The position numbers and the translations under genes were made by a program. A model generated the notes under the pieces. The model was given only the letters and a program-made list of their open reading frames with translations. It did no database searches and was not told the origin of the DNA. From the NCBI GenBank assembly GCA_001799285.1, contig MGTD01000007.1, positions 124,001 through 188,000 of the forward strand: a stretch of DNA of 64,000 nucleotides. Reading direction: 5' to 3'. Positions 9,979-20,463 of this stretch are shown piece after piece. Positions within the stretch are counted from its first letter, which is position 1. Each line of letters begins with the position of its first letter. The stretch comes from Deltaproteobacteria bacterium RIFOXYD12_FULL_56_24. GTDB taxonomy: Bacteria > Desulfobacterota > Desulfobulbia > Desulfobulbales > Desulfurivibrionaceae.

Positions 9979-10590
9979 TTACTTCAGGGCTTCGTAGACC
10001 TTGCCCACCAGATTGGCTCCGGGGGTAAGAGTCTTGTCGCCTGCTTCCCAGCGGGCCGGACAGGCCTCGGCAGGATTGGCCGCCACATAAACGCTGGCTT
10101 TGAGTTTTCTTGCCAGTTCCTTGGCATTGCGACCGACGTTGTAAAAATTCACCTCGGAGGCGACCAGCTTGCCCGCAGGGCTGATGATAAAGGTGCCGCG
10201 CAGGGCAAGACCGGTATTATAATCATAGACTCCGAACAGTTTGGCCACCGTGCCGGTGCGGTCCGCGGCCATTGGGTATTTGGCGTTTTCCAGGAATTTC
10301 TCTTCCCGCTTCCAGGCCAGATGGGTGTAAACGGTATCGGTACTCACCGTGACCACCTCGGCCCCGGTCGCCGTGAGCTCCGCGTATTCGTCCGCCAGAT
10401 CACCCAGCTCGGTGGAGCAGACAAAGGTAAAGTCCGCCGGGTAAAAAACCAGAACCGTCCATTTGCCGGCCTTTTTCAACTTCTCCAAAGAAACCGTGCC
10501 AAAACCGTAATCGGCTGGCTCATAGGTATCCATGGTAAAATCCGGCACATTCTGACCAACCTGCAATCCGCAGCAACAATTTTCAGCCAT
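9979..10590 (-). CDS. Peroxiredoxin (AhpC/TSA family)
   Basis: FYPADFTFVCSTELGDLADEY, LRGTFIISPAGKL, AEACPARWEAG. Confidence 0.9.
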   Translation of the reverse strand: MAENCCCGLQVGQNVPDFTMDTYEPADYGFGTVSLEKLKKAGKWTVLVFYPADFTFVCSTELGDLADEYAELTATGAEVVTVSTDTVYTHLAWKREEKFLENAKYPMAADRTGTVAKLFGVYDYNTGLALRGTFIISPAGKLVASEVNFYNVGRNAKELARKLKASVYVAANPAEACPARWEAGDKTLTPGANLVGKVYEALK

Positions 10591-10623
10591 GACACATCTC
10601 CATCGTAATAAGTATAAACAAAG

Positions 10624-10669
10624 GTAACCGTGTCGCAGCAGCGCATCCGCGACCCAGCCGAACAGTTAC
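10624..10669. repeat. Possible minimal derivative of the palindromic element
   Basis: GTAACCGTGTCGC...GCCGAACAGTTAC ends resemble the element arms; no flanking direct repeat seen. Confidence 0.3.
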
Positions 10670-11023
10670 AGATCGAAGCAGGCTTTGCTTTTTTGCCCAA
10701 CGCGTGATATCAACAAGCAAAGAAATTGACCCGGTGTTTGATAAAAATTATCATTTTAATCAAGTCAAGTCAAACCTTTTTTGTCCTGTTTATAAAAATT
10801 GAAGCGCCTTGCTATATTAATCCGGAAACTCTCTTTCCAGATGGATACTCTTTTATATATATTACCTGTATTACCTGAAAAAAATTCCGCACAGCCAAAA
10901 ACATTCTGTCCAGCTAGACAAAAACCTTGTGGTTTTTCTTGCTTCACGGTCTATCACGAAAAAGATTAAAGAGGCTGTGCTTGACACCCCCCCTCTCTTT
11001 CCCGTAAATTCTTTATAGATGCT

Positions 11024-11054
11024 AATTGTTCAGCAACCCCACCGCTGAACAATT
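11024..11054. other. Perfect 11-bp hairpin upstream of aroK
   Basis: AATTGTTCAGC-AACCCCACC-GCTGAACAATT. Confidence 0.5.
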
Positions 11055-11104
11055 GCATTTCGCAGGCTTAAGAGCCTGCCGAACTGGCTCTGGATAGTTA
11101 CTAT

Positions 11105-11689
11105 ATGTTTATACCACGAAGAAAAATAATCCTGACCGGCTACCGGGCCACCGGCAAAACCCTGGTGGGCCTACTGCTGGCCGAGCACCTGAACCTCGAC
11201 TTCATAGACATGGACGAAATGCTTGAAGCCAGGGCAGGGCAAACCATCCGCCAGCTCGTCGCCCAACAGGGGTGGGGACAGTTTCGCCTTCTGGAGCGCG
11301 ACTTGCTGGCCGAAATGATCTGCCGTAAAGACGTGGTGATTTCCACGGGAGGCGGGGCGATTCTCCATCAGGAAATATGGAATCTCCTGCAACAGACAGG
11401 CCTTACCGTCTGGCTCACTGCGGATATCGACACCATCTGCCGAAGACTGGCCGAAGATGCAAAAAGCGCCGACAAAAGGCCGTCGCTCACTGAGGCGGAC
11501 ATCTACCTCGAGGTGGCCAAAGTGCTGGCCGAGCGGGAGCCGCTTTATGAAAAAGGTTCACACCTCACCGTGGACACCAGCAACAACACCGCAGGCGAGA
11601 TCGTGCATCTCATTAAACTGGCCCTGGGAGACGATGAGTTTCTTCGTACCGTCGAAGCCTCCCTCCCAAAAGACCCCATATTCTGTTAG
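11105..11689 (+). CDS. aroK: Shikimate kinase
   Basis: ILTGYRATGKTLVGLLLAEHL P-loop; FIDMDEMLEARAG; VISTGGGAI. Confidence 0.92.
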   Translation: MFIPRRKIILTGYRATGKTLVGLLLAEHLNLDFIDMDEMLEARAGQTIRQLVAQQGWGQFRLLERDLLAEMICRKDVVISTGGGAILHQEIWNLLQQTGLTVWLTADIDTICRRLAEDAKSADKRPSLTEADIYLEVAKVLAEREPLYEKGSHLTVDTSNNTAGEIVHLIKLALGDDEFLRTVEASLPKDPIFC

Positions 11690-11698
11690 GTACTGATA

Positions 11699-12754
11699 AT
11701 GGCAGGAAACACCTTTGGCTCTGTTTTTCGCGTAACCACCTGGGGCGAATCCCACGGCACCGCAGTGGGCGCCACCCTGGATGGCTGCCCTCCGGGGCTG
11801 CCGCTCACCGCCCTGGATATCCAGGCAGAGCTGGACCGCAGGCGGCCCGGCAAGGGCGGTCCTGCCGCGAGCCCCAGAAAAGAGCCGGACAAGGTGGAGA
11901 TCCTCTCCGGGGTCTTTGAAGGCAAAACCACCGGCACCCCCATTACCCTGGCTATCTTCAATCAAGATGCCATGAGCAAATCCTATGACAATCTCAAGGA
12001 TATCTTCCGGCCGGGTCACGGCGACATCACCTATCTCGCCAAGTATGGCCGCCGTGACCATCGGGGCGGCGGCCGGGCCTCGGCCCGGGAAACCGTGGGC
12101 AGGGTGGCGGCAGGGGCCATAGCCAGAAAAATCCTCACCCTGCATGGCATCACGATCATTGCCTATACTGTAGCCTTGGGTGAGGTCACTACCGCCCGGC
12201 GTCACCTGGCCGAAATCAACGACAACCAACTGTTCTGCCCGGACAATGAGGCCGCCGCCAATATGATCAGCCATATCGAGACGGTGCGCAAAGAGGGCGA
12301 CACCCTGGGCGGCATCGTAGAGATTCTCGTCACCGGCTGCCCGGCTGGCCTTGGCGAACCGGTGTTCGAAAAACTCGACGCGGCCCTGGCCGGAGCGCTG
12401 ATGTCCATCGGCGCGGTCAAAGGGGTGGAGATCGGCGCGGGCTTTGGTGCCGCCGCCATGCGGGGTTCGGAAAACAACGATGTCATCCTGCCCGACGGTT
12501 TTGCCACCAACAACGCGGGCGGGATCCTGGCCGGGATCTCCAACGGCGACGCTATCGTGGCCAGGGTTGCGGTCAAGCCCATCCCTTCCATCAGCCGGGA
12601 ACAGCAGACCATCAATCTGGCCCACGAACCGGTCACCGTCAGCATCGGCGGCCGGCACGATATCTCCGCCATTCCTCGGATCATCCCGGTCTGCGAGGCC
12701 ATGGTGGCCCTGACCCTGGCCGATCATCTGCTCAGGCAAAAGGCCATCGCCTGA
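11699..12754 (+). CDS. aroC: Chorismate synthase
   Basis: GNTFGSVFRVTTWGESHGTAVGATLDGCPPGL; RPGHGDITYLAKYGRRDHRGGGRASARETVGRVAAGAIA. Confidence 0.97.
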   Translation: MAGNTFGSVFRVTTWGESHGTAVGATLDGCPPGLPLTALDIQAELDRRRPGKGGPAASPRKEPDKVEILSGVFEGKTTGTPITLAIFNQDAMSKSYDNLKDIFRPGHGDITYLAKYGRRDHRGGGRASARETVGRVAAGAIARKILTLHGITIIAYTVALGEVTTARRHLAEINDNQLFCPDNEAAANMISHIETVRKEGDTLGGIVEILVTGCPAGLGEPVFEKLDAALAGALMSIGAVKGVEIGAGFGAAAMRGSENNDVILPDGFATNNAGGILAGISNGDAIVARVAVKPIPSISREQQTINLAHEPVTVSIGGRHDISAIPRIIPVCEAMVALTLADHLLRQKAIA

Positions 12755-12778
12755 ACACACTGGACCAACGGACACTCC

Positions 12779-13027
12779 ATGAAATATCTCTCCCTGCTCC
12801 TATGCCTTTCCCTTGCTGGTCTCTGCGCCAGTTGTGCGTCAAAAGATCAGGTATATGCCGCTCTTTATGAGGCTGGCAACAGGCGAGAACGAATAATGCG
12901 TGCGCAAATGGAGCCGTCGCCGGTTGATCTCACTTCGCAAGACCAGATCTCCTATGATCGGTACAAAAAGGAAAGGGACACCTCTCTCGCCAAAGACCCT
13001 TTTCTCCCTACAGACCTCGGGCAATAA
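12779..13027 (+). CDS. Small putative lipoprotein
   Basis: MKYLSLLLCLSLAGLCASCASKD signal/lipobox-like N-terminus; 82 aa. Confidence 0.55.
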   Translation: MKYLSLLLCLSLAGLCASCASKDQVYAALYEAGNRRERIMRAQMEPSPVDLTSQDQISYDRYKKERDTSLAKDPFLPTDLGQ

Positions 13028-13083
13028 TGGACCTTGCCTTCTTTCATCAACACACACGCCCAACCATTCTAGCCGGAGAAAAA

Positions 13084-14697
13084 ATGGCCCCTGAATCACG
13101 CCCATACAAAAAAATCAACAACGTCTGGATGCTGACCCGCGAATACGACGGTCTGGCCGGTGCCGGCGGGGTAAAGGATGTGGCCCGCCAGCTGGCAGAG
13201 GCCCTGGCCCGTTCGGGCCGCATGGTCAGCGTGGTCCTGCCGCTCTACGGCTTCATGGACCCAAAGAAGCTGGGTTTTACCCCGCTCGATCTTTCCTTTG
13301 AAATCGATCTGGATTATGCCGAGGAGCCGCGCCGGGAATATGTGCGGGTCTTTGCCAAAACGGAAAAGCCCTCAACGAAAAAAGTGGCGCCGGCCATCTA
13401 TCTGATCGACGCAGCCCGCTATCTGGAAAAAAAGAGCGTCTACACCTATACTGCGGAGGATGAGGCCCAAAACCCTTTCCACCGCCAGGGCTCCGGCCAT
13501 TTTGATTATTTTGCCATGAATGTCCTGCTGCAAAAGGCGGCAGCCGCCCTGATGATCCGCCTGGATGAACGGCCCGAGATCATCCACTGCCACGACGGCC
13601 ACACTGCGCTCCTGCCGGCCATGCTCCACGAAACGGAGGGTTTTCGCCATTTCTTTGCCAAAACCGGCTGTGTGGTGACCATCCATAACGCAGGAATCGG
13701 CTACCATCAGGAAGTAGGTGACCTGCCCTTTGCCGAGGCGGTCACCGGCCTGCCCGGAACGCTGATCAGCAACAATCTGCTGGACGGGAAATTCGACCCC
13801 TTGCTCACCGCCTCGCCGTATGCGGTCATGAATACGGTGAGCGAAAAATATGCCCAAGAACTGCGGGAAACTGATGAGGACGCGCTGACCGGCTGGCTCG
13901 GACACCGACTCCTCGCCAGGGGCGTGGTACTCAAGGGGGTGACCAACGGCATCAACCCGGCGGATTTCGACCCGACCAAGCCAAAGCCCCTGGGCCTTGC
14001 CGTCGCCTTCAACCCCGCCACCGGCGATCTGGCGGGCAAAGCGAAATGCCGCCAGAGCCTGATCAAGGATCTGGCCCAACACAGCCTGAAAACCGTCCGC
14101 CAGATCGGCACCCTGGAAAACCGGCCGGACAACCCGCTGTTCACTTTTGTCGGCCGCCTCTCCTCACAAAAAGGAGTGGACAAGCTATTGGGGGCTCTTG
14201 AAACCCTGCTGCCCCTGGACCAGAACTTCCAGGTTCTGATTCTGGGCTCAGGTAGCAAGGAAATTGAAAATGCCCTGGCCGGTCTGGTCGCAACGCCTAA
14301 AAACCAAGGACGCATCTGCCTGCTGCGGGGTTACGATCAGCAGCTTGCCACCCGCATCTACGCGGCGGGCGACTTCTTTCTCATTCCCTCCTGCTACGAG
14401 CCCTGCGGTCTTACCGATTATATCGCCCAGCTTTTCGGCAACCTGCCCATCGTCCATCACATCGGCGGTCTGGTCAAGGTAAAGGACGGAGAAACCGGCT
14501 TTTCCTATCCGGAACACAAGTCCGCCGCCCTGATGGGCGCCATGCAGACAGCCATGCAAACCTTCCGCACCAGGCCGGAAAAAATTCTGGCCATGCAGCA
14601 GGCCGCGGTCAAAACGATCCACGACACCTATACCTGGGACAAAGTGCTGACCCATTATTTATCACTGTATCAAGAGGCGCTTTCACAGGTACAATGA
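13084..14697 (+). CDS. glgA: Glycogen/starch synthase-type glycosyltransferase
   Basis: GLAGAGGVKDVARQLAEAL; EIIHCHDGHTALLPAML; VGRLSSQKGVDKL; IPSCYEPCGLTDYIAQLFG; start chosen at MAPESRPYKK. Confidence 0.85.
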   Translation: MAPESRPYKKINNVWMLTREYDGLAGAGGVKDVARQLAEALARSGRMVSVVLPLYGFMDPKKLGFTPLDLSFEIDLDYAEEPRREYVRVFAKTEKPSTKKVAPAIYLIDAARYLEKKSVYTYTAEDEAQNPFHRQGSGHFDYFAMNVLLQKAAAALMIRLDERPEIIHCHDGHTALLPAMLHETEGFRHFFAKTGCVVTIHNAGIGYHQEVGDLPFAEAVTGLPGTLISNNLLDGKFDPLLTASPYAVMNTVSEKYAQELRETDEDALTGWLGHRLLARGVVLKGVTNGINPADFDPTKPKPLGLAVAFNPATGDLAGKAKCRQSLIKDLAQHSLKTVRQIGTLENRPDNPLFTFVGRLSSQKGVDKLLGALETLLPLDQNFQVLILGSGSKEIENALAGLVATPKNQGRICLLRGYDQQLATRIYAAGDFFLIPSCYEPCGLTDYIAQLFGNLPIVHHIGGLVKVKDGETGFSYPEHKSAALMGAMQTAMQTFRTRPEKILAMQQAAVKTIHDTYTWDKVLTHYLSLYQEALSQVQ

Positions 14698-14803
14698 TAA
14701 CTGTTCAGCAGCACCGCATCTGCGTTGTCATCGGCCTGGCTCCTGTGCAACAGCACACCTCGCAGACCTCTTCCTAGCAGCTGCGGCACTGCTGAACAGT
14801 TAT
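14697..14803. repeat. Diverged A-only palindromic element
   Basis: ATAACTGTTCAGC...GCTGAACAGTTAT ends, ~107 bp; no flanking direct repeat seen. Confidence 0.55.
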
Positions 14804-14866
14804 CTTCCGAGAATTTAATTCAATCAAGATAGAGAGTTACAAAACAACACCAAATAGGAGACCGGC

Positions 14867-15871
14867 ATGGCGATACGAATAGGCATTAACGGATTTGGCC
14901 GCATCGGCCGCAATATCTTCCGGGCCATTGACAAAGATCCGCTTTTTGCCGGAATCGAAGTCATCGCCATCAACGACCTCACCAGTAACGACACCCTGGC
15001 CCACCTGCTCAAGTACGACTCGGTCATGGGCGTGTATGAGAAAAAAGTCACCGCCACCGAGGATGGCCTGCTCGTCAACGACCGCCCGGTCCGAATCTTC
15101 AACCACCGCAACCCCGCCGATATTCCCTGGGGCCAAATGGGGGTCGAGTACGTGGTCGAATCCACCGGCTACTTCACCGATGGCGAAAAAGCGGCCCTGC
15201 ATCTTGAAGCCGGCGCCAAGAAGGTGGTGATCTCCGCCCCGGCCAAGGGCCAGGTCAAAACCATTGTCATGGGGGTCAACGAGGACGAATACAACCCCAC
15301 CGAAGACCACATCATCTCCAACGCCTCCTGCACCACCAACTGCCTGGCTCCCGTGGTCAAGGTCATTCTCGACCGCTTCGGCATCAAGAGCGGCCTGATG
15401 ACCACGATCCACTCCTACACCAACGACCAGTCCCTCCTTGATTTTCCCCACAACGACCTGCGGAGGGCCAGGGCGGCGGCGCTCTCGATGATCCCCACCA
15501 AAACCGGGGCCGCAGCCGCAGTCTCCCTGGTTATCCCCGAGCTGAAAGGCAAGTTCGACGGCTTGGCGGTGCGGGTGCCCACCCCAAATGTTTCCCTGGT
15601 GGACGCAGTCATGGAGGTGGAAAGGGCGACCACGGTGCCGGAGGTAAACCAGGCCCTCAAGGAGGCGGCCAACCGCTTTCTCGGCTATTCCGACGAGCCC
15701 CTTGTCTCCATCGACTACCAGGGCAACCCGCACTCCTCGGTGGTGGACGCCATGTCCACCAAGGTGATCGGCACCTCGGTCAAGGTGCTGGCCTGGTATG
15801 ACAACGAATGGGGCTACTCCAACCGGGTGCTGGATTTGATCTTGATGATGGAGAGCCAGAAACCGTTGTGA
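14867..15871 (+). CDS. gap: Glyceraldehyde-3-phosphate dehydrogenase
   Basis: IRIGINGFGRIGRNIFRA; SNASCTTNCLAP; WYDNEWGYSNRVLDL. Confidence 0.97.
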   Translation: MAIRIGINGFGRIGRNIFRAIDKDPLFAGIEVIAINDLTSNDTLAHLLKYDSVMGVYEKKVTATEDGLLVNDRPVRIFNHRNPADIPWGQMGVEYVVESTGYFTDGEKAALHLEAGAKKVVISAPAKGQVKTIVMGVNEDEYNPTEDHIISNASCTTNCLAPVVKVILDRFGIKSGLMTTIHSYTNDQSLLDFPHNDLRRARAAALSMIPTKTGAAAAVSLVIPELKGKFDGLAVRVPTPNVSLVDAVMEVERATTVPEVNQALKEAANRFLGYSDEPLVSIDYQGNPHSSVVDAMSTKVIGTSVKVLAWYDNEWGYSNRVLDLILMMESQKPL

Positions 15872-15896
15872 GGGAAGGGGGGAGATCCCGGAATCA

Positions 15897-17717
15897 TCAC
15901 GATACCGGAATCTCCTCGGCAAGCAGCGCCTTGAACTCCTCGTCATCCAAGGCCTCTTTTTCAAGCAGCACTTTTGCGATTTTTTCTAGAAGCGGCCGCT
16001 GTTCGACCAGAGTCTTTTCCGCCAGCACCATGCGCGCCTCGATGATCTTGCGCACCTCCTCGTCGATGAGCAGGGCGGTATGCTCGCTGAACTCCTTTGG
16101 CTGAAACAAGCCCTGCTGCAGGAACTGGTTCGCCGGCTGCAGGTAGGTAACCTGGCCCAGTTTTTCGTTCATCCCGTACATGGCCACCATGCTGCGGGCG
16201 ATCTCCGTAGCCCGTTGCAGATCGTTCTGAGCGCCGGTGGTGATCTCGTTAAAGATGATCTTTTCCGCGGCCCGCCCCCCCAGGAGCACGTCTATCTTCT
16301 CCAGCAGCTCGGTCTTGGACATCAGAAAGCGATCCTCCGTTGGCAGCTGCATGGTGTAGCCCAAGGCGCCGATGCCTCTGGGAACGATGCTGATCTTGTG
16401 TACCTTTTCCGCGGTCTTACGGAAAGTGGCCACCAGGGCATGCCCGGTTTCGTGGTAGGCCACGGTCTTCTTTTCCGTTTCATTGAGCACCCGGTTTTTC
16501 TTCTCCAGCCCGGCCACGATCCGGTCGATGGCCTCTTCAAACTCGGTGGCCTCCACCACATCCTTGCCCTTGCGCACCGCCAGCAGGGTCGCCTCGTTGG
16601 CCAGGTTGGCCAGATCGGCCCCGGTAAAACCCGGGGTGCGGCGGGCGATGATCTCCAGATCAACCTCCGGGGCCAGGGTGATCCCCTTGACATGCACCTT
16701 GAGGATGGCCACCCGCTCCTTGAGGTCGGGCCGGTCCACCAGGATATGCCGGTCGAAGCGGCCCGGCCGCAGCAGGGCCGGGTCGAGAATCTCGGGCCGG
16801 TTGGTGGCGGCAAGGATCACCACCCCCTTGTTCACCTCAAAGCCGTCCATCTCGGCAAGCAGCTGGTTAAGGGTCTGCTCCCGCTCGTCGTGGCCGCCCA
16901 TCATGCCGCTGCCCCTGGCCTTGCCCAGGGAATCCAGCTCGTCAATGAAGACGATACAGGGCGCCTTGGCGTTGGCCTGCTCAAAGAGATCGCGCACCCT
17001 GGCTGCGCCCAAACCAACGAACATCTCAATGAAATCAGAGCCGCTGATCGAGAAAAACGGCACCCCGGATTCCCCGGCCACCGCCTTGGCCAACAAGGTC
17101 TTGCCCGTGCCCGGCGGCCCTACCAGGAGGATGCCCTTGGGAATCTTGGCGCCCAGGCGGGTAAATTTTTCCGGGGTTTTCAAAAACTCGATCACCTCGG
17201 CCAGCTCCACCTTGGCCTCCTCCTGGCCCGCCACGGATTCAAAATTAACGCCGAGATCGGTCTGGGCGATGATCTTGGCCTTAGACTTGCCCAAGGTCAT
17301 CATGCCCCCTGCGCCCCCTTGCCCCATGCGCTTCATCATGAACATCCAGATCCCGACAAAAAACAGGGTGGGCAAAATCCAGGAGAGCAGGGTGCGCAAA
17401 AAGGTGTTCTCGTTGGCGGCGATGATGTCCACCCCGTATTTTTCCAAAAACTCGACGAGATTCTTGTCGTCGATGCGCGGAGTCACATAAAGGGCCTTGG
17501 GAAACATCGGCTCCTTCTTGTCGCTCTCGACCTTTTCATACCCCTTGAGCAGGATGGAGGAGATGACCACGGAATTGATCTTTTTTTCCGCCACGTGCGC
17601 CTTGAACTGGCTGTAGGAAACATTGTTGACCTGGGGGGAAAGCCAGTTCTGGAGGAGGATGAAGACGGCCAGGGCGATGAAGAGATAGCTGAGCGAAAAC
17701 TGGAATTTTTTTTCCAT
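15897..17717 (-). CDS. ftsH: ATP-dependent zinc metalloprotease FtsH
   Basis: [31 protein letters not shown] zinc motif, two N-terminal TM segments; start at MEKKFQF. Confidence 0.95.
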   Translation of the reverse strand: MEKKFQFSLSYLFIALAVFILLQNWLSPQVNNVSYSQFKAHVAEKKINSVVISSILLKGYEKVESDKKEPMFPKALYVTPRIDDKNLVEFLEKYGVDIIAANENTFLRTLLSWILPTLFFVGIWMFMMKRMGQGGAGGMMTLGKSKAKIIAQTDLGVNFESVAGQEEAKVELAEVIEFLKTPEKFTRLGAKIPKGILLVGPPGTGKTLLAKAVAGESGVPFFSISGSDFIEMFVGLGAARVRDLFEQANAKAPCIVFIDELDSLGKARGSGMMGGHDEREQTLNQLLAEMDGFEVNKGVVILAATNRPEILDPALLRPGRFDRHILVDRPDLKERVAILKVHVKGITLAPEVDLEIIARRTPGFTGADLANLANEATLLAVRKGKDVVEATEFEEAIDRIVAGLEKKNRVLNETEKKTVAYHETGHALVATFRKTAEKVHKISIVPRGIGALGYTMQLPTEDRFLMSKTELLEKIDVLLGGRAAEKIIFNEITTGAQNDLQRATEIARSMVAMYGMNEKLGQVTYLQPANQFLQQGLFQPKEFSEHTALLIDEEVRKIIEARMVLAEKTLVEQRPLLEKIAKVLLEKEALDDEEFKALLAEEIPVS

Positions 17718-17843
17718 GTCCGACCCGATCTTGGGATTATGGCCGGTTTCGGCAAAGGAAAAGATTCTTCTTCCCTGCTCTGGCCTTGTTTTCATGGTAT
17801 AAGAGAATGGGTTTTTTGCAAAGCGTAGAATGGAGACAAAAAA

Positions 17844-18356
17844 ATGAATCCGGCCGATGAAATAGTCCTGATCGTGGACGAACAAAACCAGGAGGTGGCG
17901 CAGGTTTCCCGGCGGGTGATGCGAGAGGGTGTTCTCATCCACCGGGCCTGCTACATCCTGGTTTTTAACCGGCAACAGGAAATCTTTGTCCAGAGGCGAA
18001 CAATAAACAAGGATATCTATCCAGGTTACCTGGATGTCGCCACCGGCGGCGTGGTCCTGGCCGGGGAATCATACGAGCTTGCCGCAAAACGCGAACTGGC
18101 CGAAGAGTTGGGCGTGCGCAAGGCTACCCTTCGCCGCCATTTCGATTTTTATCATGAGGCCGATAACAACCGGGTCTGGGGGAGGGTCTTTTCCTGCCAG
18201 GCTGAAGGCCCGTTTGTCCTCCAACCGGAAGAGGTGGAGGATGGGTTTTTTCTCGGGCTGCCGTCGATAAAAGCCCTGGCCGCAGCGGAACAATTTACCC
18301 CGGATGGCCTTGTGGCGCTGAAGAGATTCCTGGCCGACCATGCAACCTTTGCTTAA
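17844..18356 (+). CDS. NUDIX hydrolase
   Basis: GGVVLAGESYELAAKRELAEELGV Nudix box. Confidence 0.88.
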   Translation: MNPADEIVLIVDEQNQEVAQVSRRVMREGVLIHRACYILVFNRQQEIFVQRRTINKDIYPGYLDVATGGVVLAGESYELAAKRELAEELGVRKATLRRHFDFYHEADNNRVWGRVFSCQAEGPFVLQPEEVEDGFFLGLPSIKALAAAEQFTPDGLVALKRFLADHATFA

Positions 18357-19074
18357 GGCCCTCTTCGATCTCCTGCTGCCCTCGTTTTGTCTTGCCTGTG
18401 AAAAGCCGCTGGGCTCCTTGCCGGAGCTGTTGTTCTGCAAGGACTGCCTGAAAAGGCTCCGCTTCATCCGGAGCCCCCTTTGCCCCTGTTGCGGCAGGGT
18501 CTATCTTGTGGCCCCGAGTGGTGACCATCACTGCGGGGCCTGCCTCGCTAAACCAAGGCATTTCACTCGGGCCAGGGCCCTGTTTCTCTACGAAGAGCCG
18601 CTAAAAAAGGTGGTCCACCGCTTCAAATACCAGGGAAAAACCGCCTGCCTGCCGAGCTTTACCCGGTTTGCCAAAAATCTGCCCCAGGTGGCCGAGTTAG
18701 GCGAGGTGGAGAGACCGGACTTGATCGTCCCCGTGCCCTTGCACCCAAGCCGCCTGCGGGAGCGCGGCTTCAACCAGGCCCTGCTTCTGGCCCGCGCCTT
18801 CTTTCCTAAAGACCGGCGGGTCACGGCCGACCTGCTCGTCCGTTTGCGGCCAACCGAGCCGCAGACCAATTTCAATGGGGCAGCCCGGCGCACCAACCTG
18901 AAAAACGCCTTTGGTATAGTAAAACCGCACCGGTTGACGGGGAAAAAGATTCTCCTTATCGATGATGTGTTCACCACCGGCACCACGGTGAACGAATGCG
19001 CCATGGTTTTGAAAAAGGCCGGGGCGGCCGAGGTAATGGTGCTGACTCTGGCCAGGGTGAAAGAAGACTATTAA
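18340..19074 (+). CDS. ComF-family phosphoribosyltransferase-like protein
   Basis: Cys cluster FCLACEKPL..CKDCLKRL..CPCCGRV; RGFNQALLLAR; ILLIDDVFTTGTTVNECA. Confidence 0.88.
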   Translation: MQPLLKALFDLLLPSFCLACEKPLGSLPELLFCKDCLKRLRFIRSPLCPCCGRVYLVAPSGDHHCGACLAKPRHFTRARALFLYEEPLKKVVHRFKYQGKTACLPSFTRFAKNLPQVAELGEVERPDLIVPVPLHPSRLRERGFNQALLLARAFFPKDRRVTADLLVRLRPTEPQTNFNGAARRTNLKNAFGIVKPHRLTGKKILLIDDVFTTGTTVNECAMVLKKAGAAEVMVLTLARVKEDY

Positions 19075-19137
19075 TTCTTGGCAGCAAAAAAATTCCGGTT
19101 TACCCTGTAGCCACAACAACCAAAAGGAAACACCATC

Positions 19138-19239
19138 ATGAATCTCCGTGCCCTTGCCGGCTTTGCCGCCCTTGTCGTTGCCGGACTGACCTTTGCCTTT
19201 ATGCTTAAAAAACAGCAGGAGAGCGACTGCCCTTCCTGA
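19138..19239 (+). CDS. 33-aa putative single-TM small protein
   Basis: MNLRALAGFAALVVAGLTFAFMLKKQQESDCPS*, SD AAAAGGAAA upstream; below ORF-track length cutoff. Confidence 0.5.
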   Translation: MNLRALAGFAALVVAGLTFAFMLKKQQESDCPS

Positions 19240-19320
19240 CTGCTGATTTACGCCGCCATTGGTATGGGTCTCATATCATATTATCTTTTCACCTTTTTTC
19301 TCTGATCGCTTGGGGAAGAC

Positions 19321-20433
19321 ATGCACGTTACCGGAAAACTTTACCGAACCATCTGGCCGTCTGACACAGACCGCGGAGTAGTCAAGATTATCGACCAGCG
19401 CCATCTGCCCCACCTCTTCGTGGTCGAGGAGCTGCGCACAGTTAGTGAGGTCTGCACGGCTATCAGGGAGATGCATGTGCGCGGCGCCGGACTGATCGGC
19501 GCCGCCGCCGGTTTCGGCATGCACCTCGCAGCCCTGACCGCCCCGAAGCAGGACTTTGCCGGATTTGTGCGCCAGGCGGCTGTTGATCTGGTCCAGACCC
19601 GGCCCACCGCCGGCAACCTGGCCTGGGCCGTGAACCGGCAGCTTGCCGCCCTCGACCGGGAAGACACCCTGTCGGCAAAAAGGGACCGCGCCTTTACCGT
19701 TGCCTGTGAAATAGCAGAGGAAGACGCGAAATTCTGCCGCCTTATCGGGGAGCACGGCAAAAAGATCATCGCGGAGATCAGCCGACAAAAAGGCGGCGGA
19801 GTGGTGAATATCCTCACCCACTGTAATGCCGGCTGGCTGGCTTTTGTGGATTACGGTTCAGCCACTGCCCCAATCTATGCCGCCCATGCCGAGGGCATCA
19901 AGGTGCATGTCTGGGTGGATGAAACCCGCCCCTGGCTGCAGGGGGCCAAACTCACCGCCTGGGAACTGAAGGAGGAGGGGGTACCCCATACCCTGATCGC
20001 CGACAACACCGGCGGCCATCTCATGCAGCACGGCCTGGTTGACCTGGTTATTGTCGGTACCGACCGCACCACCCGTTGTGGTGATGTGGCCAACAAGATC
20101 GGCACCTATCTAAAGGCCCTGGCCGCCCATGATAACAAAATCCCCTTTTATGTGGCCCTGCCTTCCTCCACCTTCGACTGGACGATCTGCGACGGTCTTG
20201 CCGAGATCCCCATCGAACAGCGGAGCGGCTGGGAAATCACCCACATCAGGGGCTTGAGCGAGGCGGCGGAACTTACCACCATCGCCATTGCCCCGCCGGA
20301 TACCGCCACCCTGAACTATGGCTTTGACGTCACCCCTGCCAGGTTGATCACGGGGTTGATCAGCGAACGCGGCGTTATGCAGGCCAGCGAAGAAGATATC
20401 CTGCGGTTGTACCCGGAACAAAAAGAGAAATAA
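19321..20433 (+). CDS. mtnA: S-methyl-5-thioribose-1-phosphate isomerase-like (eIF2B-related)
   Basis: VRGAGLIGAAAGFG; ILTHCNAGWLAF; VDETRPWLQGAKLTAWEL; VGTDRTTRCGDVANKIGTY. Confidence 0.88.
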   Translation: MHVTGKLYRTIWPSDTDRGVVKIIDQRHLPHLFVVEELRTVSEVCTAIREMHVRGAGLIGAAAGFGMHLAALTAPKQDFAGFVRQAAVDLVQTRPTAGNLAWAVNRQLAALDREDTLSAKRDRAFTVACEIAEEDAKFCRLIGEHGKKIIAEISRQKGGGVVNILTHCNAGWLAFVDYGSATAPIYAAHAEGIKVHVWVDETRPWLQGAKLTAWELKEEGVPHTLIADNTGGHLMQHGLVDLVIVGTDRTTRCGDVANKIGTYLKALAAHDNKIPFYVALPSSTFDWTICDGLAEIPIEQRSGWEITHIRGLSEAAELTTIAIAPPDTATLNYGFDVTPARLITGLISERGVMQASEEDILRLYPEQKEK

Positions 20434-20463
20434 AAAGGGATGCGCTTCCTGTGACCTCTTCCC

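Noticed and set aside
11558-12775. 405-aa minus-strand ORF
   Set aside because: Antisense to aroC and aroK; no recognisable domain.
16080-17828. 582-aa plus-strand ORF
   Set aside because: Antisense shadow of ftsH.
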